Source of the DNA: Metapseudomonas resinovorans DSM 21078
Lineage (GTDB): Bacteria > Pseudomonadota > Gammaproteobacteria > Pseudomonadales > Pseudomonadaceae
NCBI RefSeq assembly: GCF_000423545.1
Contig: NZ_AUIE01000031.1
Location: 30,725-94,724 of the forward strand
Length of the DNA: 64,000 bases
Direction: 5' to 3'
Shown: positions 29,484 to 38,157 of the stretch, in pieces
How the letters are laid out: each line of letters starts with the position of its first letter
Numbering within the stretch: position 1 is the stretch's first letter
Translations under genes and position numbers: made by a program
The notes under the pieces: generated by a model
Told to the model about the DNA's origin: nothing
Database searches by the model: none
The model's input: the letters and a program-made list of their open reading frames with translations, nothing else

Positions 29484-30068
29484 TCAGATCATTCCGCTGA
29501 GCTTCAGCGCTTCGTATATGGCGTAGACGGCCAGGGCGGCGAAGGCGACGGCGGCCAGGCGGCGGATCAGCGTCAGTGGCAGGCGATCAGCCGCGAAGTT
29601 GCCGGCCAGCACCACCGGGACGTTGGCAATCAGCATGCCGAGGGTGGTGCCCAGGACCACCATCACGAAATGCGGGTACTGCGCTGCCAGCATCACAGTG
29701 GCGACCTGGGTTTTGTCGCCCATTTCGGCGAGGAAGAAGGCGATCAGGGTGGTGAGGAACGGGCCGTACTTCTTCAGCCCGGATTCTTCGTCGTCATCCA
29801 GCTTGTCCGGTACCAGGGTCCAGAGGGCGACGGCGGCGAAAGAGGCGGCAAGAATCCAGCTCAGGGTGGCGGCGGAGAAGAAGCTGGCGACCCACGAACC
29901 CACCGCACCGGCGGCGAAATGGTTGGCCAGGGTAGCGGCGACGATGCCCCAGATGATCGGCCAAGGCTTGCGGAAGCGAGCGGCGAGCAGAAGTGCGAGC
30001 AACTGAGTCTTGTCACCGATTTCGGCGAGGGCAACGATCAGGGTCGGGACGAAGAGGGATTCCAGCAT
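29484..30068 (-). CDS. GDT1/TMEM165 family Mn2+ transporter (UPF0016)
   Basis: 194 residues, 6-7 membrane segments, with the two family signatures EIGDKTQLLALLLAARF and EMGDKTQVATVMLAAQY, each carrying the acidic metal-binding E-x-G-D-K-T core. Members export or exchange Mn2+ or Ca2+. The start ATG at 30068 has AGGAA before it; a longer start at 30104 lies in the regulatory hairpin. The leader holds a yybP-ykoY riboswitch, which fits manganese-induced export. Confidence 0.92.
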   Translation of the reverse strand: MLESLFVPTLIVALAEIGDKTQLLALLLAARFRKPWPIIWGIVAATLANHFAAGAVGSWVASFFSAATLSWILAASFAAVALWTLVPDKLDDDEESGLKKYGPFLTTLIAFFLAEMGDKTQVATVMLAAQYPHFVMVVLGTTLGMLIANVPVVLAGNFAADRLPLTLIRRLAAVAFAALAVYAIYEALKLSGMI

Positions 30069-30102
30069 CAGGGTTCCTACGGGGGCGGGTCGACTAATCA
30101 CC

Positions 30103-30148
30103 ATGACACACGCAATCTGCCCACCCCGGGTCAGGTTGTATGTGTCAT
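30103..30148 (-). promoter_or_regulatory. Possible expression platform of the Mn riboswitch
   Basis: Perfect 8-bp inverted repeat (ATGACACA 30148-30141 and TGTGTCAT 30110-30103 on the minus strand) between the aptamer and the GDT1-like start. It could be the switching hairpin, but I cannot fold it here. Confidence 0.45.
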
Positions 30149-30275
30149 AGGTCTTGTCAAACCGCGGGCCTGTCTATGCAGGCTCTGGGTCGCATGCGCC
30201 ATGGTCTGTGGACCAAGTGTGTTGACGCATGCCATGCGAGCAGGGCGCTCGCGGGAGACTACTCCCCTAGGACGG
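30125..30275 (-). promoter_or_regulatory. yybP-ykoY manganese riboswitch
   Basis: On the minus strand the characteristic GGGGAGTAGTCTCCCGC (30267-30251) is followed by CGTCAACACACTTGG (30227-30213) and GACCATGGCGCATGCGACCC (30206-30187), which can form the paired legs of the aptamer (GCATGCG with CGCATGC, TTGGTC with GACCA). Boundaries are approximate. Confidence 0.87.
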
Positions 30276-30327
30276 GGCGCATTTTGCACAAGCCGGGTCG
30301 CCCCGGCAAGCGCGAATTGCCGGTCGG

Positions 30328-31803
30328 TCAGTTGTCGCCGCCGCGCACATCCATCTCCGCGTAGTTCACCAGGCGGCTGCCCTTCTTCAGGCGGTAACCC
30401 AACCAAATGGCGAGGAACAGCGGAAGGCTGATGTAGGTGGCCGCAAGGCCCGCCCAGTCGATGCGATCACCGAAGAACGCCTGGTAGTTCTGCCCCAGGG
30501 TGATTGCCAGGCACAGGATGAAGGCGAACAGCGGGCCGAAGGGAAACAGCTTGGCGCGGTAGGGCAGGTCTTCCAGGCGACCGCCCTGGGACAGGTAGCC
30601 CTTGCGAAAGCGGTAGTGGGAGATGGCGATGCCCAGCCAGGCGATGAAGCCACACATGCCCGAGGTGTTCAGCAGCCAGGTGTAGAGGGTGCTGTCGCCG
30701 ACGATCGAGGTGAAGAAACACAGCGCGCCGACCAGGGTAGTGGCGTAGAGGGCGTTGCGCGGCACGCCGCTGGCGGACAGGCGAGAGAAGAGCCTCGGTG
30801 CCTTGCCCTGCAGCGCCAGGTTGTAAAGCATGCGGCTGGACGCGTACATGCCCGAGTTGCCGGCCGAGAGGATGGCGGTAAGGATCACCGCGTTCATCAC
30901 GCTCGCCGCGGCAGCGAAACCGGCGCGCTCGAAGAGCAGGGTGAAGGGTGAAACGCTGATGTCGCTGGCGTCGTTCTTCAGCAGGTTCGGCTCGGTGTAG
31001 GGGATCAGCATGCCGATCACGAAGATGGCCAGGATGTAGAACATCAGGATTCGCCAGAACACCTGGCGGATGGCGATGGGGATGTTCTTCTTCGGGTTCT
31101 CCGATTCGCCCGCGGCAATGCCGATCAACTCGGTGCCCTGGAACGAGAAGCCGGCGATCATCGCGACGCCGACCATGGCCTGCAGGCCGCCGACGAAGGG
31201 GGCGTCACCCAGGGTGAAGTTGCTGAAGCCAGGCGACTCGATACCGCCCATGATGCCGAAGATGGTGGCCAGGCCAATGCCGATGAACACCACCACCGTC
31301 ACGACCTTGATCAGGGCGAACCAGAACTCGCTTTCGCCGAAGCCCTTCACCGAGATCGCGTTGAGCAGGAACATCAGGCCGAGGAACAGGGCGCTCCAGT
31401 AGATGCCGGGCACGTCCGGCAGCCAGAAGCTCATGATCAGCTGCGCCGCTACCAGTTCAGCGGCAATGGTCACCGCCCAGTTGTACCAATAGTTCCAACC
31501 CAGGGCGAAACCGAAGCCATCGTCGACGAAGCGGCTGCCATAAGTGCTGAACGAGCCGGAAACCGGGATGTGCGCGGCCATCTCGCCCAGGCTGGTCATC
31601 AGGAAGTAGACCATCAGGCCAATCAGCGCGTAGGCCAGCAATGCGCCGCCCGGTCCGGCAGTCGCGACCGTGGCGCCGGACGCGACGAACAGGCCAGTAC
31701 CGATGGAGCCGCCGATGGCGATCATGTTCAGGTGGCGGGGTTTGAGGGAGCGATGCAGCCCATCCTTGGGTGGAGTGGCGATGGCAGTGTTCAAATTGGT
31801 CAC
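30328..31803 (-). CDS. lysP: Lysine-specific permease (APC family)
   Basis: 491-residue carrier with about 12 helices; the first helices read HLNMIAIGGSIGTGLFVASG, and the family run GWNYWYNWAVTIAAELVA follows. It is the LysP-type amino acid:H+ symporter by similarity and by position before rsmC, as I recall from P. aeruginosa. The start is a GTG at 31803 with a good GGAG in the leader. Confidence 0.83.
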   Translation of the reverse strand: MTNLNTAIATPPKDGLHRSLKPRHLNMIAIGGSIGTGLFVASGATVATAGPGGALLAYALIGLMVYFLMTSLGEMAAHIPVSGSFSTYGSRFVDDGFGFALGWNYWYNWAVTIAAELVAAQLIMSFWLPDVPGIYWSALFLGLMFLLNAISVKGFGESEFWFALIKVVTVVVFIGIGLATIFGIMGGIESPGFSNFTLGDAPFVGGLQAMVGVAMIAGFSFQGTELIGIAAGESENPKKNIPIAIRQVFWRILMFYILAIFVIGMLIPYTEPNLLKNDASDISVSPFTLLFERAGFAAAASVMNAVILTAILSAGNSGMYASSRMLYNLALQGKAPRLFSRLSASGVPRNALYATTLVGALCFFTSIVGDSTLYTWLLNTSGMCGFIAWLGIAISHYRFRKGYLSQGGRLEDLPYRAKLFPFGPLFAFILCLAITLGQNYQAFFGDRIDWAGLAATYISLPLFLAIWLGYRLKKGSRLVNYAEMDVRGGDN

Positions 31804-31893
31804 AAAGATCTCCAGATCCCCCGGCCGAGACCGGGGGAGAGGGCGGCTATTGGATGCCGCTTGAGCAAGGGTATTGAGGCGGTGCCCGCCAGG

Positions 31894-32892
31894 TCAGACC
31901 CGGCGGGAACGGTAAATGCGGAAGCCATCCCCTTCGGCGAGGGTCTGGCAGGGGCCGAGATGGTACTCGATAAGCGGCGGGTATTTGAGGAAGCTGTTGG
32001 CCACGATGCGCAGTTCGCCACCTGGCAGCAGGTGATCCCTGGCCTCGCGCAGCAAGTCTTCGCTGGCCTGGTAATCGGTATGCACACCCTGGTGGAAGGG
32101 CGGGTTGCTGATGATTGCCGCCAGGCCTTCGGGCGCGCCATGGATACCGTCTGCAGCGATCACGTCGCCCTCCAGGCCATTGGCGGCCAGGGTCAGGCGG
32201 CTGCTGGCGACCGCGAAGGCATCCACGTCCAATAGGGTCAGCTGGCTCTGTGGATAACGGCGCTTGAGTACCGCGCCGAGCACCCCGGCACCGCAACCGA
32301 AGTCCAGCAGATGGCCGCTGGGCAGGCCATCCAGTTGCTGCAGGAGCAGGGCGCTGCCGCGGTCCAGTCGGCCATGGCTGAACACGCCAGGCAGGCTCAC
32401 TACTTCCAGCGGGCCGTCAGTCAGGTCCAGGCGATAGCGCTGGGCCAGGGCTTCCAGGTCGGGGGCGGCGGGAGCCTGGTCGATGTTTACCTGCCAGAGC
32501 TGGCAGTGGCGCGCGCTGTCCAGCTTGCGCGGCTTGCCGAGGGTGGCCAATTGTTTGGCGGCGCGTTCGATGCCGCCGCGCTTCTCGCCGACGAGGAACA
32601 GTTCGCCACCGGGCAGGCGCGCGGCGAGCGCAGCCAGCAGGTAGTCGGTGAGCTCGCGGGATTTGGGCAGGAATAGCACGGCCGCGGCAAAGGGCAGGTC
32701 CGGCGGTGTGGTGCCGAACTGGCTACGCCCGGCGAAGCGGGCTTCCAGGGCTGCCTGTTCACCGGCGTGCCAGCTCCAGCCGCTGGCCTGCGGCAAGGTG
32801 CCGAGCAGGTCATCCGCCGGCAGCCCGGCCAGCAGCACCGGGCGTTGGAACAGTTCCGCCTGCCTGAGCAGGACTTCGCTGCGAGGGTCCAT
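31894..32892 (-). CDS. rsmC: 16S rRNA (guanine1207-N2) methyltransferase
   Basis: 332 residues: an N-terminal degenerate methyltransferase-like domain and a C-terminal catalytic domain with [15 protein letters not shown] (SAM loop) and SNPPFHQGV (about residues 254-262), typical of RsmC. It methylates G1207 of 16S rRNA in the assembled 30S subunit. The leader holds a perfect palindrome (see next feature). Confidence 0.93.
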   Translation of the reverse strand: MDPRSEVLLRQAELFQRPVLLAGLPADDLLGTLPQASGWSWHAGEQAALEARFAGRSQFGTTPPDLPFAAAVLFLPKSRELTDYLLAALAARLPGGELFLVGEKRGGIERAAKQLATLGKPRKLDSARHCQLWQVNIDQAPAAPDLEALAQRYRLDLTDGPLEVVSLPGVFSHGRLDRGSALLLQQLDGLPSGHLLDFGCGAGVLGAVLKRRYPQSQLTLLDVDAFAVASSRLTLAANGLEGDVIAADGIHGAPEGLAAIISNPPFHQGVHTDYQASEDLLREARDHLLPGGELRIVANSFLKYPPLIEYHLGPCQTLAEGDGFRIYRSRRV

Positions 32893-32904
32893 CTGAAGAA
32901 AGAT

Positions 32905-32932
32905 CCTGATAAAAGCAGCGAATTTTATCAGG
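32905..32932. repeat. Perfect 10-bp palindrome between hprA and rsmC
   Basis: CCTGATAAAA and TTTTATCAGG with an 8-bp spacer. It lies between the hprA stop (32945) and the rsmC start (32892), so it may be a low-GC terminator for hprA or an operator for rsmC. No poly-T follows. Confidence 0.5.
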
Positions 32933-32944
32933 AACTTGTAGGAA

Positions 32945-33907
32945 CTAGCTTACGACTCTGACGGGCGAATCCTTCAGCCAGGCGACGCCGTTGTCGGCGA
33001 GTTGCTGCACGATGCGCTGGCGGGCCTCGCGGCTGCCCCAGGCGTTGTGCGGCGTGACGATCAGGCGCGGGATGTCGGCGGCCAGCAATGGGTTGCCGTC
33101 GCGCGGCGGCTCCTGAGTCAGTACGTCGGTGGCGGCACCGCCCAGATGGCCGCTGCGCAGGGCGCTGGCCAGGGCCGCTTCGTTCACCAGGCCGCCACGG
33201 GCAGTGTTCACCAGCAAGGCACCCGGTTTCATCAGGGCCAGTTCGGCGGTGCCGATCATGTCGCGGGTCTGTTCATTGAGCGGGCAGTGCAGGGTCAGTG
33301 CATCCACCTGGGGCAACAGCTCACTCAGCGGCAGGCGGTCGGCGCGGGGAGGGCGCCCGGGCAGTTGGCCGAGCAGCACGCGCATGCCAAAGGCTTCGGC
33401 CAGGCGCGCCACTGCACCACCCAGCTCACCGTGGCCGAGCAGGCCCAGGGTCTTGCCCTCCAGTTCCATGATGGGAAAGTCCAGCAGGCAGAACTGGCTG
33501 GCTTGCTGCCAGCGGCCGGCGCGCACGGCGGCCTGGTAGTCCGGCAGGCTGGTGGCCAGCGCGAGCAACAGTGCCAGGGTGTGCTGGGCCACCGACGGCG
33601 TGCCGTAGCCCTGGCAGTTGCAGACGGTGATGCCATGCTTGCGAGCGGCTTCCAGATCGATGTTGTTGGTGCCGGTGGCGGCTACCAGGATCAGCTTGAG
33701 GTCCGGGGTCGCGGCCATGGTGGCGGCGTCGATGCGCACCTTGTTGCTGATGGCTACCTGGGCGCCACGCAAGCGCTCGGCAACCTCTTCGGCAGCGGAC
33801 TGCACATGCAGTTGCAGCTCGCCGAAGGCCAGCCGCAGCGGGGCCAGGTCGAGGTCGCCAAGATCGAGAGAAGCGTGGTCGAGGAATACGGCGCGGCTGC
33901 TGTTCAT
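32945..33907 (-). CDS. hprA: Glycerate dehydrogenase / D-2-hydroxyacid dehydrogenase
   Basis: 320 residues. NAD-binding motif [20 protein letters not shown] and catalytic residues: Arg in [13 protein letters not shown], Glu in DVLTQEPP and His in [10 protein letters not shown]. Reduces hydroxypyruvate to D-glycerate. I chose the ATG at 33907 ([14 protein letters not shown]); the preceding 35 codons are not family-like. Position next to rsmC is as in P. aeruginosa. Confidence 0.88.
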   Translation of the reverse strand: MNSSRAVFLDHASLDLGDLDLAPLRLAFGELQLHVQSAAEEVAERLRGAQVAISNKVRIDAATMAATPDLKLILVAATGTNNIDLEAARKHGITVCNCQGYGTPSVAQHTLALLLALATSLPDYQAAVRAGRWQQASQFCLLDFPIMELEGKTLGLLGHGELGGAVARLAEAFGMRVLLGQLPGRPPRADRLPLSELLPQVDALTLHCPLNEQTRDMIGTAELALMKPGALLVNTARGGLVNEAALASALRSGHLGGAATDVLTQEPPRDGNPLLAADIPRLIVTPHNAWGSREARQRIVQQLADNGVAWLKDSPVRVVS

Positions 33908-33989
33908 GCGGGGCTGTACCTTTTGCGAGTCCGTTGGAAGGCGTAAGGTTGCCAGCCTATCAAAGCTTGTTGCATCCCTCGGAGGTCGC

Positions 33990-34619
33990 ATGTACTGGAC
34001 GGAATTCCTCACCGTCGCCCTGATTCACCTGCTGGCCGTGGCCAGTCCCGGTCCGGACTTCGCCATCGTGGTGCGCGAGAGCGTGGCCCATGGTCGCCGT
34101 GCGGGTACCTGGACGGCGTTGGGGGTGGGCATGGGCATCTTCGTGCATGTGGCCTATTCGCTGCTGGGCATCGGCCTGATCGTGTCGCAGTCGATCATGC
34201 TGTTCAACGCGTTGAAATGGGCGGCTGCCGCCTATCTGCTGTACATCGGCATCAAGGCCTTGCGGGCCAAACCTGCAGACCCGGTGGCAGCAGAAGCCTC
34301 CCTCATGGCCGGCGAGCGCAGCCCGCGCGGCGCCTTCGTCACAGGCTTCGTCACCAACGGCTTGAATCCGAAGGCGACCCTGTTCTTCCTGTCGCTATTC
34401 ACCGTGGTCATCAATCCACATACGCCGCTGACGGTGCAGGCTGGCTATGGCGTCTACCTGGCGTGCGCCACTGCCGCCTGGTTCAGCCTGGTGGCACTGC
34501 TGTTCAGCCACCGCCGCGTGCGCGCAGGCTTTGCCCGCATGGGCCACTGGTTCGACCGGCTGATGGGCGCGGTGCTGGTGGGGCTGGGGATCAAGCTGGC
34601 CTTTACTGAGCTGAAGTAA
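33990..34619 (+). CDS. LysE/RhtB-family amino acid exporter
   Basis: 209-residue protein with about six helices; N-terminal LLAVASPGPDFAIVVRESVAHGRRAG and GFVTNGLNPKATLFFLSLFTVV are the LysE signatures. Exports amino acids; substrate not readable. The ATG at 33990 has GGAGG 4 nt before it. Confidence 0.92.
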   Translation: MYWTEFLTVALIHLLAVASPGPDFAIVVRESVAHGRRAGTWTALGVGMGIFVHVAYSLLGIGLIVSQSIMLFNALKWAAAAYLLYIGIKALRAKPADPVAAEASLMAGERSPRGAFVTGFVTNGLNPKATLFFLSLFTVVINPHTPLTVQAGYGVYLACATAAWFSLVALLFSHRRVRAGFARMGHWFDRLMGAVLVGLGIKLAFTELK

Positions 34620-34669
34620 ATCGTTGAGGGCGCGAACCTTCGGCTCGCTTGGCCCCTACAGGCAATGGT

Positions 34670-35449
34670 TCATTCCTTCTCCAGCGTGGCCAGCAACCCC
34701 AGGCTGGCCACGTACTCCCTCGGGTTCTTCCCCAGCAGGCGCCGGAACATGGCGCTGAAGGCACGGCCGCTGCCGTAACCAAGGTCAACGGCCACTTTCT
34801 GCACGCTCTGTCCCGACAGCAAGCGGGGCAGGGCCTCAGTCAGCCGCAACTGCTGGCGCCAGTCGTTGAAGCTCATGCCCAGTTCGCGGGCGAACAGCCG
34901 GGCCAGGGTGCGGCTACTGGCGCCTACCTCCAGTCCCCAATCTTCCAGTGTGCGGTCCTGCTCCGGCGCTTTCAGCAGTGCCAGACAGATGGCTCGCAGG
35001 CGTCGGTCCTCTGGCAATGGCAGGTGCAGGGGCATGTGCTCCAGGGCGGCGATTTCGTGGAGTAACAGCCGTTGCACCAGGGCCCTGTGCTCCTCGGCGT
35101 CCATCTCCTCCAGTTGAACGGCGCGCAGGATCAGTTCCCGCAGCAGCGGCGGGACCGCCAGCACGCAGCAGTCGTCGAGGGAGGCGGGAACGGCATCGGC
35201 GGCGATGAACAGGGTGCGCATCTGCACCTGTCCGGCCATGAATATCTGGTGCTCCACGCCCGGTGGAATCCACACCGCCTGGGTCGGAGGTATCACCCAG
35301 GCGCCGGCTGTCGTGACCAGGCGCATCAGGCCGCGTGCGGCGTAGAGGAATTGTGCTTCCTCGTGGCAGTGGCGTTCGACGTGGGCGCCGTCCTGATAGT
35401 CGCGCGCAACTGCGCTCAGGCGGTCGTGCTGGTGGAGTCTGATCAGCAT
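34670..35449 (-). CDS. AraC-family transcriptional regulator with cupin domain
   Basis: About 259 residues: an N-terminal cupin-like part (HCHEEAQFLYAARGLM, with conserved His) and a C-terminal AraC helix-turn-helix pair (about residues 170-255, SSRTLARLFARELGMSFNDWRQQLRL and AVDLGYGSGRAFSAMFRRLLGKNPREY). It probably controls the divergent MFS gene, in the NimR/NimT manner. The frame continues to a TTG at 35494; I use the ATG at 35449 but either is possible. Confidence 0.83.
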   Translation of the reverse strand: MLIRLHQHDRLSAVARDYQDGAHVERHCHEEAQFLYAARGLMRLVTTAGAWVIPPTQAVWIPPGVEHQIFMAGQVQMRTLFIAADAVPASLDDCCVLAVPPLLRELILRAVQLEEMDAEEHRALVQRLLLHEIAALEHMPLHLPLPEDRRLRAICLALLKAPEQDRTLEDWGLEVGASSRTLARLFARELGMSFNDWRQQLRLTEALPRLLSGQSVQKVAVDLGYGSGRAFSAMFRRLLGKNPREYVASLGLLATLEKE

Positions 35450-35532
35450 GTCCGATTCGATGACTTCTGTGGCCGGTTGATTCTTAGTTGACAACCTAGC
35501 ATGGCGCTTCCAACAACCAAACGTTCGCTGCC

Positions 35533-36711
35533 ATGAATCGACCTCGAACCGTTATCCGCTTCATCAACGCCGCCCATGTAATTGACCACATGTTCATGCT
35601 CATCTTCCCCGCTGCCGTGCTTGGCATGGGGCGCGACTTCGGTCTTGCCTATGGCGAGCTGATCGGACTATCGCTCGGCGGCTTCATCGCCTTCGGTGCG
35701 TGCTCACTACCCGCCGGCTGGCTGGGTGACCGCTGGAGCCGGCGCCAGATGATGTTGCTGTTCTTCCTGGGGATCGGTGCCTCGGCCATCTTCACTGGCC
35801 TCTGCACCTCGATTCCGGCCCTGGTAGCGGGGCTTACCCTGGTCGGGGTGTTCGCCGCCATCTACCACCCGGTGGGTACGGCAATGCTGGTGGCCCATGC
35901 GGAGAATCGCGGGCGGGAAATCGGCATTAATGGCATGTGGGGCAATCTCGGGGTGGCCTTTGCCGCGCTGCTCACTGGCTATCTCACCGCGCAGTTCGGC
36001 TGGCGCGCAGCCTTCATCCTGCCTGGCGTCGTGGCAGTGCTGCTGGGCTTCTGGTTCGCCTGGTGCGTGCGCGAGGAAGCGCCCACTTCCGCGGCGGCCG
36101 GCGCCCGACGCGGAGGCCTCGCGGCTGGAGTATCGATGCCGCTCGTATTCGGCGTGCTGGCGTTGGTGACTGCGACCGGCGGTGTGGTGTTCAACGCCTC
36201 CACCGTGACCTATCCCAAACTGTTCCAGGAGCGCCTGCATGACCTCTTCGTCGCCCCGGAAGCTCTCGGCCTGGTGGTGAGCCTGGCCTACGCCTTTGGC
36301 GCGGTGGCCCAGTTGCTGATCGGTCGGGTGATCGATCGTGTCAGCCTCAAGGTGCCCTTCGTGCTGCTGACCTTCTGCCAAGCGCCCTTGCTGCTGGCGA
36401 TGGCCTGGGCCGACGGCTGGGTGGTGATCGCCCTGGGGGCGGCCTTCATGTTCGTAGTGTTCGGCCAGGTAACGGTGAACGACTCGATGGTTGCCAACTT
36501 CGTCGCACCTCGTTGGCAGGCGCGGGTCTTCGCGCTGCGCTACTTCGTTTCATTCGGTGCCAGCGCGGCGGCGATTCCGATGATCGCCTTCATTGAGCCG
36601 AGGCAGGGGCTTGTGGGGTTGTATCTGGTGCTGGTGGGGTTTGCGGTGCTGACATTCGCAGCGGCACTGGTGTTTCCGAGGACACCGGCGCATGTGGCGG
36701 TGGTGGCTTGA
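35533..36711 (+). CDS. MFS transporter, divergent from AraC regulator
   Basis: 392 residues, 12 hydrophobic segments, with the MFS loop GWLGDRWSRRQMM after helix 2. The early AHVIDHMFMLIFPAAVLG and YHPVGTAMLV motifs resemble fosmidomycin-resistance type efflux proteins. Likely the target of the adjacent divergent regulator. Followed by a strong terminator. Confidence 0.87.
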   Translation: MNRPRTVIRFINAAHVIDHMFMLIFPAAVLGMGRDFGLAYGELIGLSLGGFIAFGACSLPAGWLGDRWSRRQMMLLFFLGIGASAIFTGLCTSIPALVAGLTLVGVFAAIYHPVGTAMLVAHAENRGREIGINGMWGNLGVAFAALLTGYLTAQFGWRAAFILPGVVAVLLGFWFAWCVREEAPTSAAAGARRGGLAAGVSMPLVFGVLALVTATGGVVFNASTVTYPKLFQERLHDLFVAPEALGLVVSLAYAFGAVAQLLIGRVIDRVSLKVPFVLLTFCQAPLLLAMAWADGWVVIALGAAFMFVVFGQVTVNDSMVANFVAPRWQARVFALRYFVSFGASAAAIPMIAFIEPRQGLVGLYLVLVGFAVLTFAAALVFPRTPAHVAVVA

Positions 36712-36757
36712 GGATAGAAAAGGCGCGTTCGGATCAGTGCGCCGGGAACACACAAAA

Positions 36758-36783
36758 AAAGGCGCGACCAAAGTCGCGCCTTT
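36758..36783. terminator. Bidirectional terminator between MFS and thiolase
   Basis: Stem AAAGGCGCGAC / GTCGCGCCTTT with a 4-nt loop, between converging genes. Confidence 0.88.
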
Positions 36784-36802
36784 CTCTTCCCCGCAGTAGC
36801 CC

Positions 36803-37978
36803 TTACAGCAGTTCGATCGCCACTGCAGTCGCTTCACCGCCACCGATGCACAGCGAAGCCACGCCGCGCTTGCCGCCCTTGTTACGCAGGGCGTTGATCA
36901 GGGTGATGATGATGCGCGAACCGGTGGAGCCAACCGGGTGACCCTGGGCGCAGGCGCCGCCGTAGACGTTGACCTTGGCGTGGTCCAGGCCGTGTTCGCG
37001 CATGGCCAGCATGGTCACCATGGCGAAGGCTTCGTTGATCTCGAACAGGTCGACATCGTCTTTGTTCCAGCCGGTTTTCTTGAACAGGTTGGACATGGCG
37101 CCGATGGGGGCCAGGGTGAATTCGCTCGGGTCCTGGCTCTGGGTGGCGTGGCCGACGATCTTCGCTAGCGGCTTGAGACCGCGGCGGGCCGCTTCTTCGG
37201 CGGTCATCATGACCAAGGCACTGGCGCCGTCGGAAATGGAGCTGGCGTTGGCAGCGGTGATGGTGCCGTCTTTCTTGAAGGCGGGCTTCAGGCCGGGAAT
37301 CTTGTCCAGGTTGGCGGTCAGCGGCTGCTCGTCGTCCTTGACCACCACCTCACCCTTACGGGTGGTCACGGTCACCGGGACGATCTCGGCGGCCAGGGAA
37401 CCGTCGGCGATGGCGGCCTGGGCGCGCTTCAGGGATTCAATGGCGTAGGCGTCCATCTCTTCACGGGTCACGCTGTACCGGTCGGCGGTTTCCTGGGCGA
37501 AGGAGCCCATCAGGCGACCGGTGCGGGCGTCTTCCAGGCCGTCGAGGAACATGTGGTCCTTGATTTCGCCATGACCCATGCGCAGGCCGGTGCGGGCCTT
37601 TTCCAGCACGTAGGGGGCGTTGGACATGCTTTCCATGCCGCCAGCCACCATCACCGAGTTGCTGCCGGCCTTGAGCAGGTCGTGGGCCAGCATCACGGCC
37701 TTCATGCCGGAGCCGCAGAGCTTGTTGATGGTGGTGCAGCCGGTGGTGGCGGGCAGGCCGGCGTTCAAGGCGGCCTGGCGGGCCGGGCCCTGCTTGAGGC
37801 CGGCGGGCAGCACGTTGCCCATGATCACTTCCTGCACGTCGGCCGGCTGGATACCGGCCCGGCTGACGGCCTCGCGTATGGCCAGCGCTCCAAGGTCCAC
37901 GGCGGAAACGCCGGACAGGCTGCCCTGGAAGCCGCCCATGGGTGTACGGGCGCCACTGACGATAACGATATCGGACAT
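36803..37978 (-). CDS. Acetyl-CoA C-acetyltransferase (thiolase)
   Basis: 391-residue cytosolic thiolase. Catalytic Cys in NKLCGSGMKAVM (about residue 89), NEAFAMV, catalytic His in GGACAQGHPVGSTGSR and the C-terminal Cys in SLCIGGGEATA. Condenses or cleaves acetoacetyl-CoA (or longer 3-ketoacyl-CoA). It is divergent from a fatty acyl-CoA ligase and shares a control region with an inverted repeat at 38053-38081, so joint regulation with fatty acid activation is inferred. Confidence 0.9.
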   Translation of the reverse strand: MSDIVIVSGARTPMGGFQGSLSGVSAVDLGALAIREAVSRAGIQPADVQEVIMGNVLPAGLKQGPARQAALNAGLPATTGCTTINKLCGSGMKAVMLAHDLLKAGSNSVMVAGGMESMSNAPYVLEKARTGLRMGHGEIKDHMFLDGLEDARTGRLMGSFAQETADRYSVTREEMDAYAIESLKRAQAAIADGSLAAEIVPVTVTTRKGEVVVKDDEQPLTANLDKIPGLKPAFKKDGTITAANASSISDGASALVMMTAEEAARRGLKPLAKIVGHATQSQDPSEFTLAPIGAMSNLFKKTGWNKDDVDLFEINEAFAMVTMLAMREHGLDHAKVNVYGGACAQGHPVGSTGSRIIITLINALRNKGGKRGVASLCIGGGEATAVAIELL

Positions 37979-38052
37979 CTCGAACCTACCTCTGTGGATA
38001 ACGGGCCGCGACCGGCCGGGGCCCTGGATTCTATCTGGTGACCGAAAGTCGA

Positions 38053-38081
38053 AAAAGAGTCACTCATCAAATCACTCTTTT
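38053..38081. promoter_or_regulatory. Candidate operator between thiolase and acyl-CoA ligase genes
   Basis: Perfect 8-bp inverted repeat AAAAGAGT (38053-38060) and ACTCTTTT (38074-38081), in the 179-bp divergent region. TTGACT (38080-38085) overlaps its right arm. Confidence 0.5.
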
Positions 38082-38157
38082 GACTGATTTGCGTCTCGCC
38101 GATGGGGCCTAAAGTCGAGATCAACAATAAAGTCCCCAACCTCACCAGGTGCGTCTC

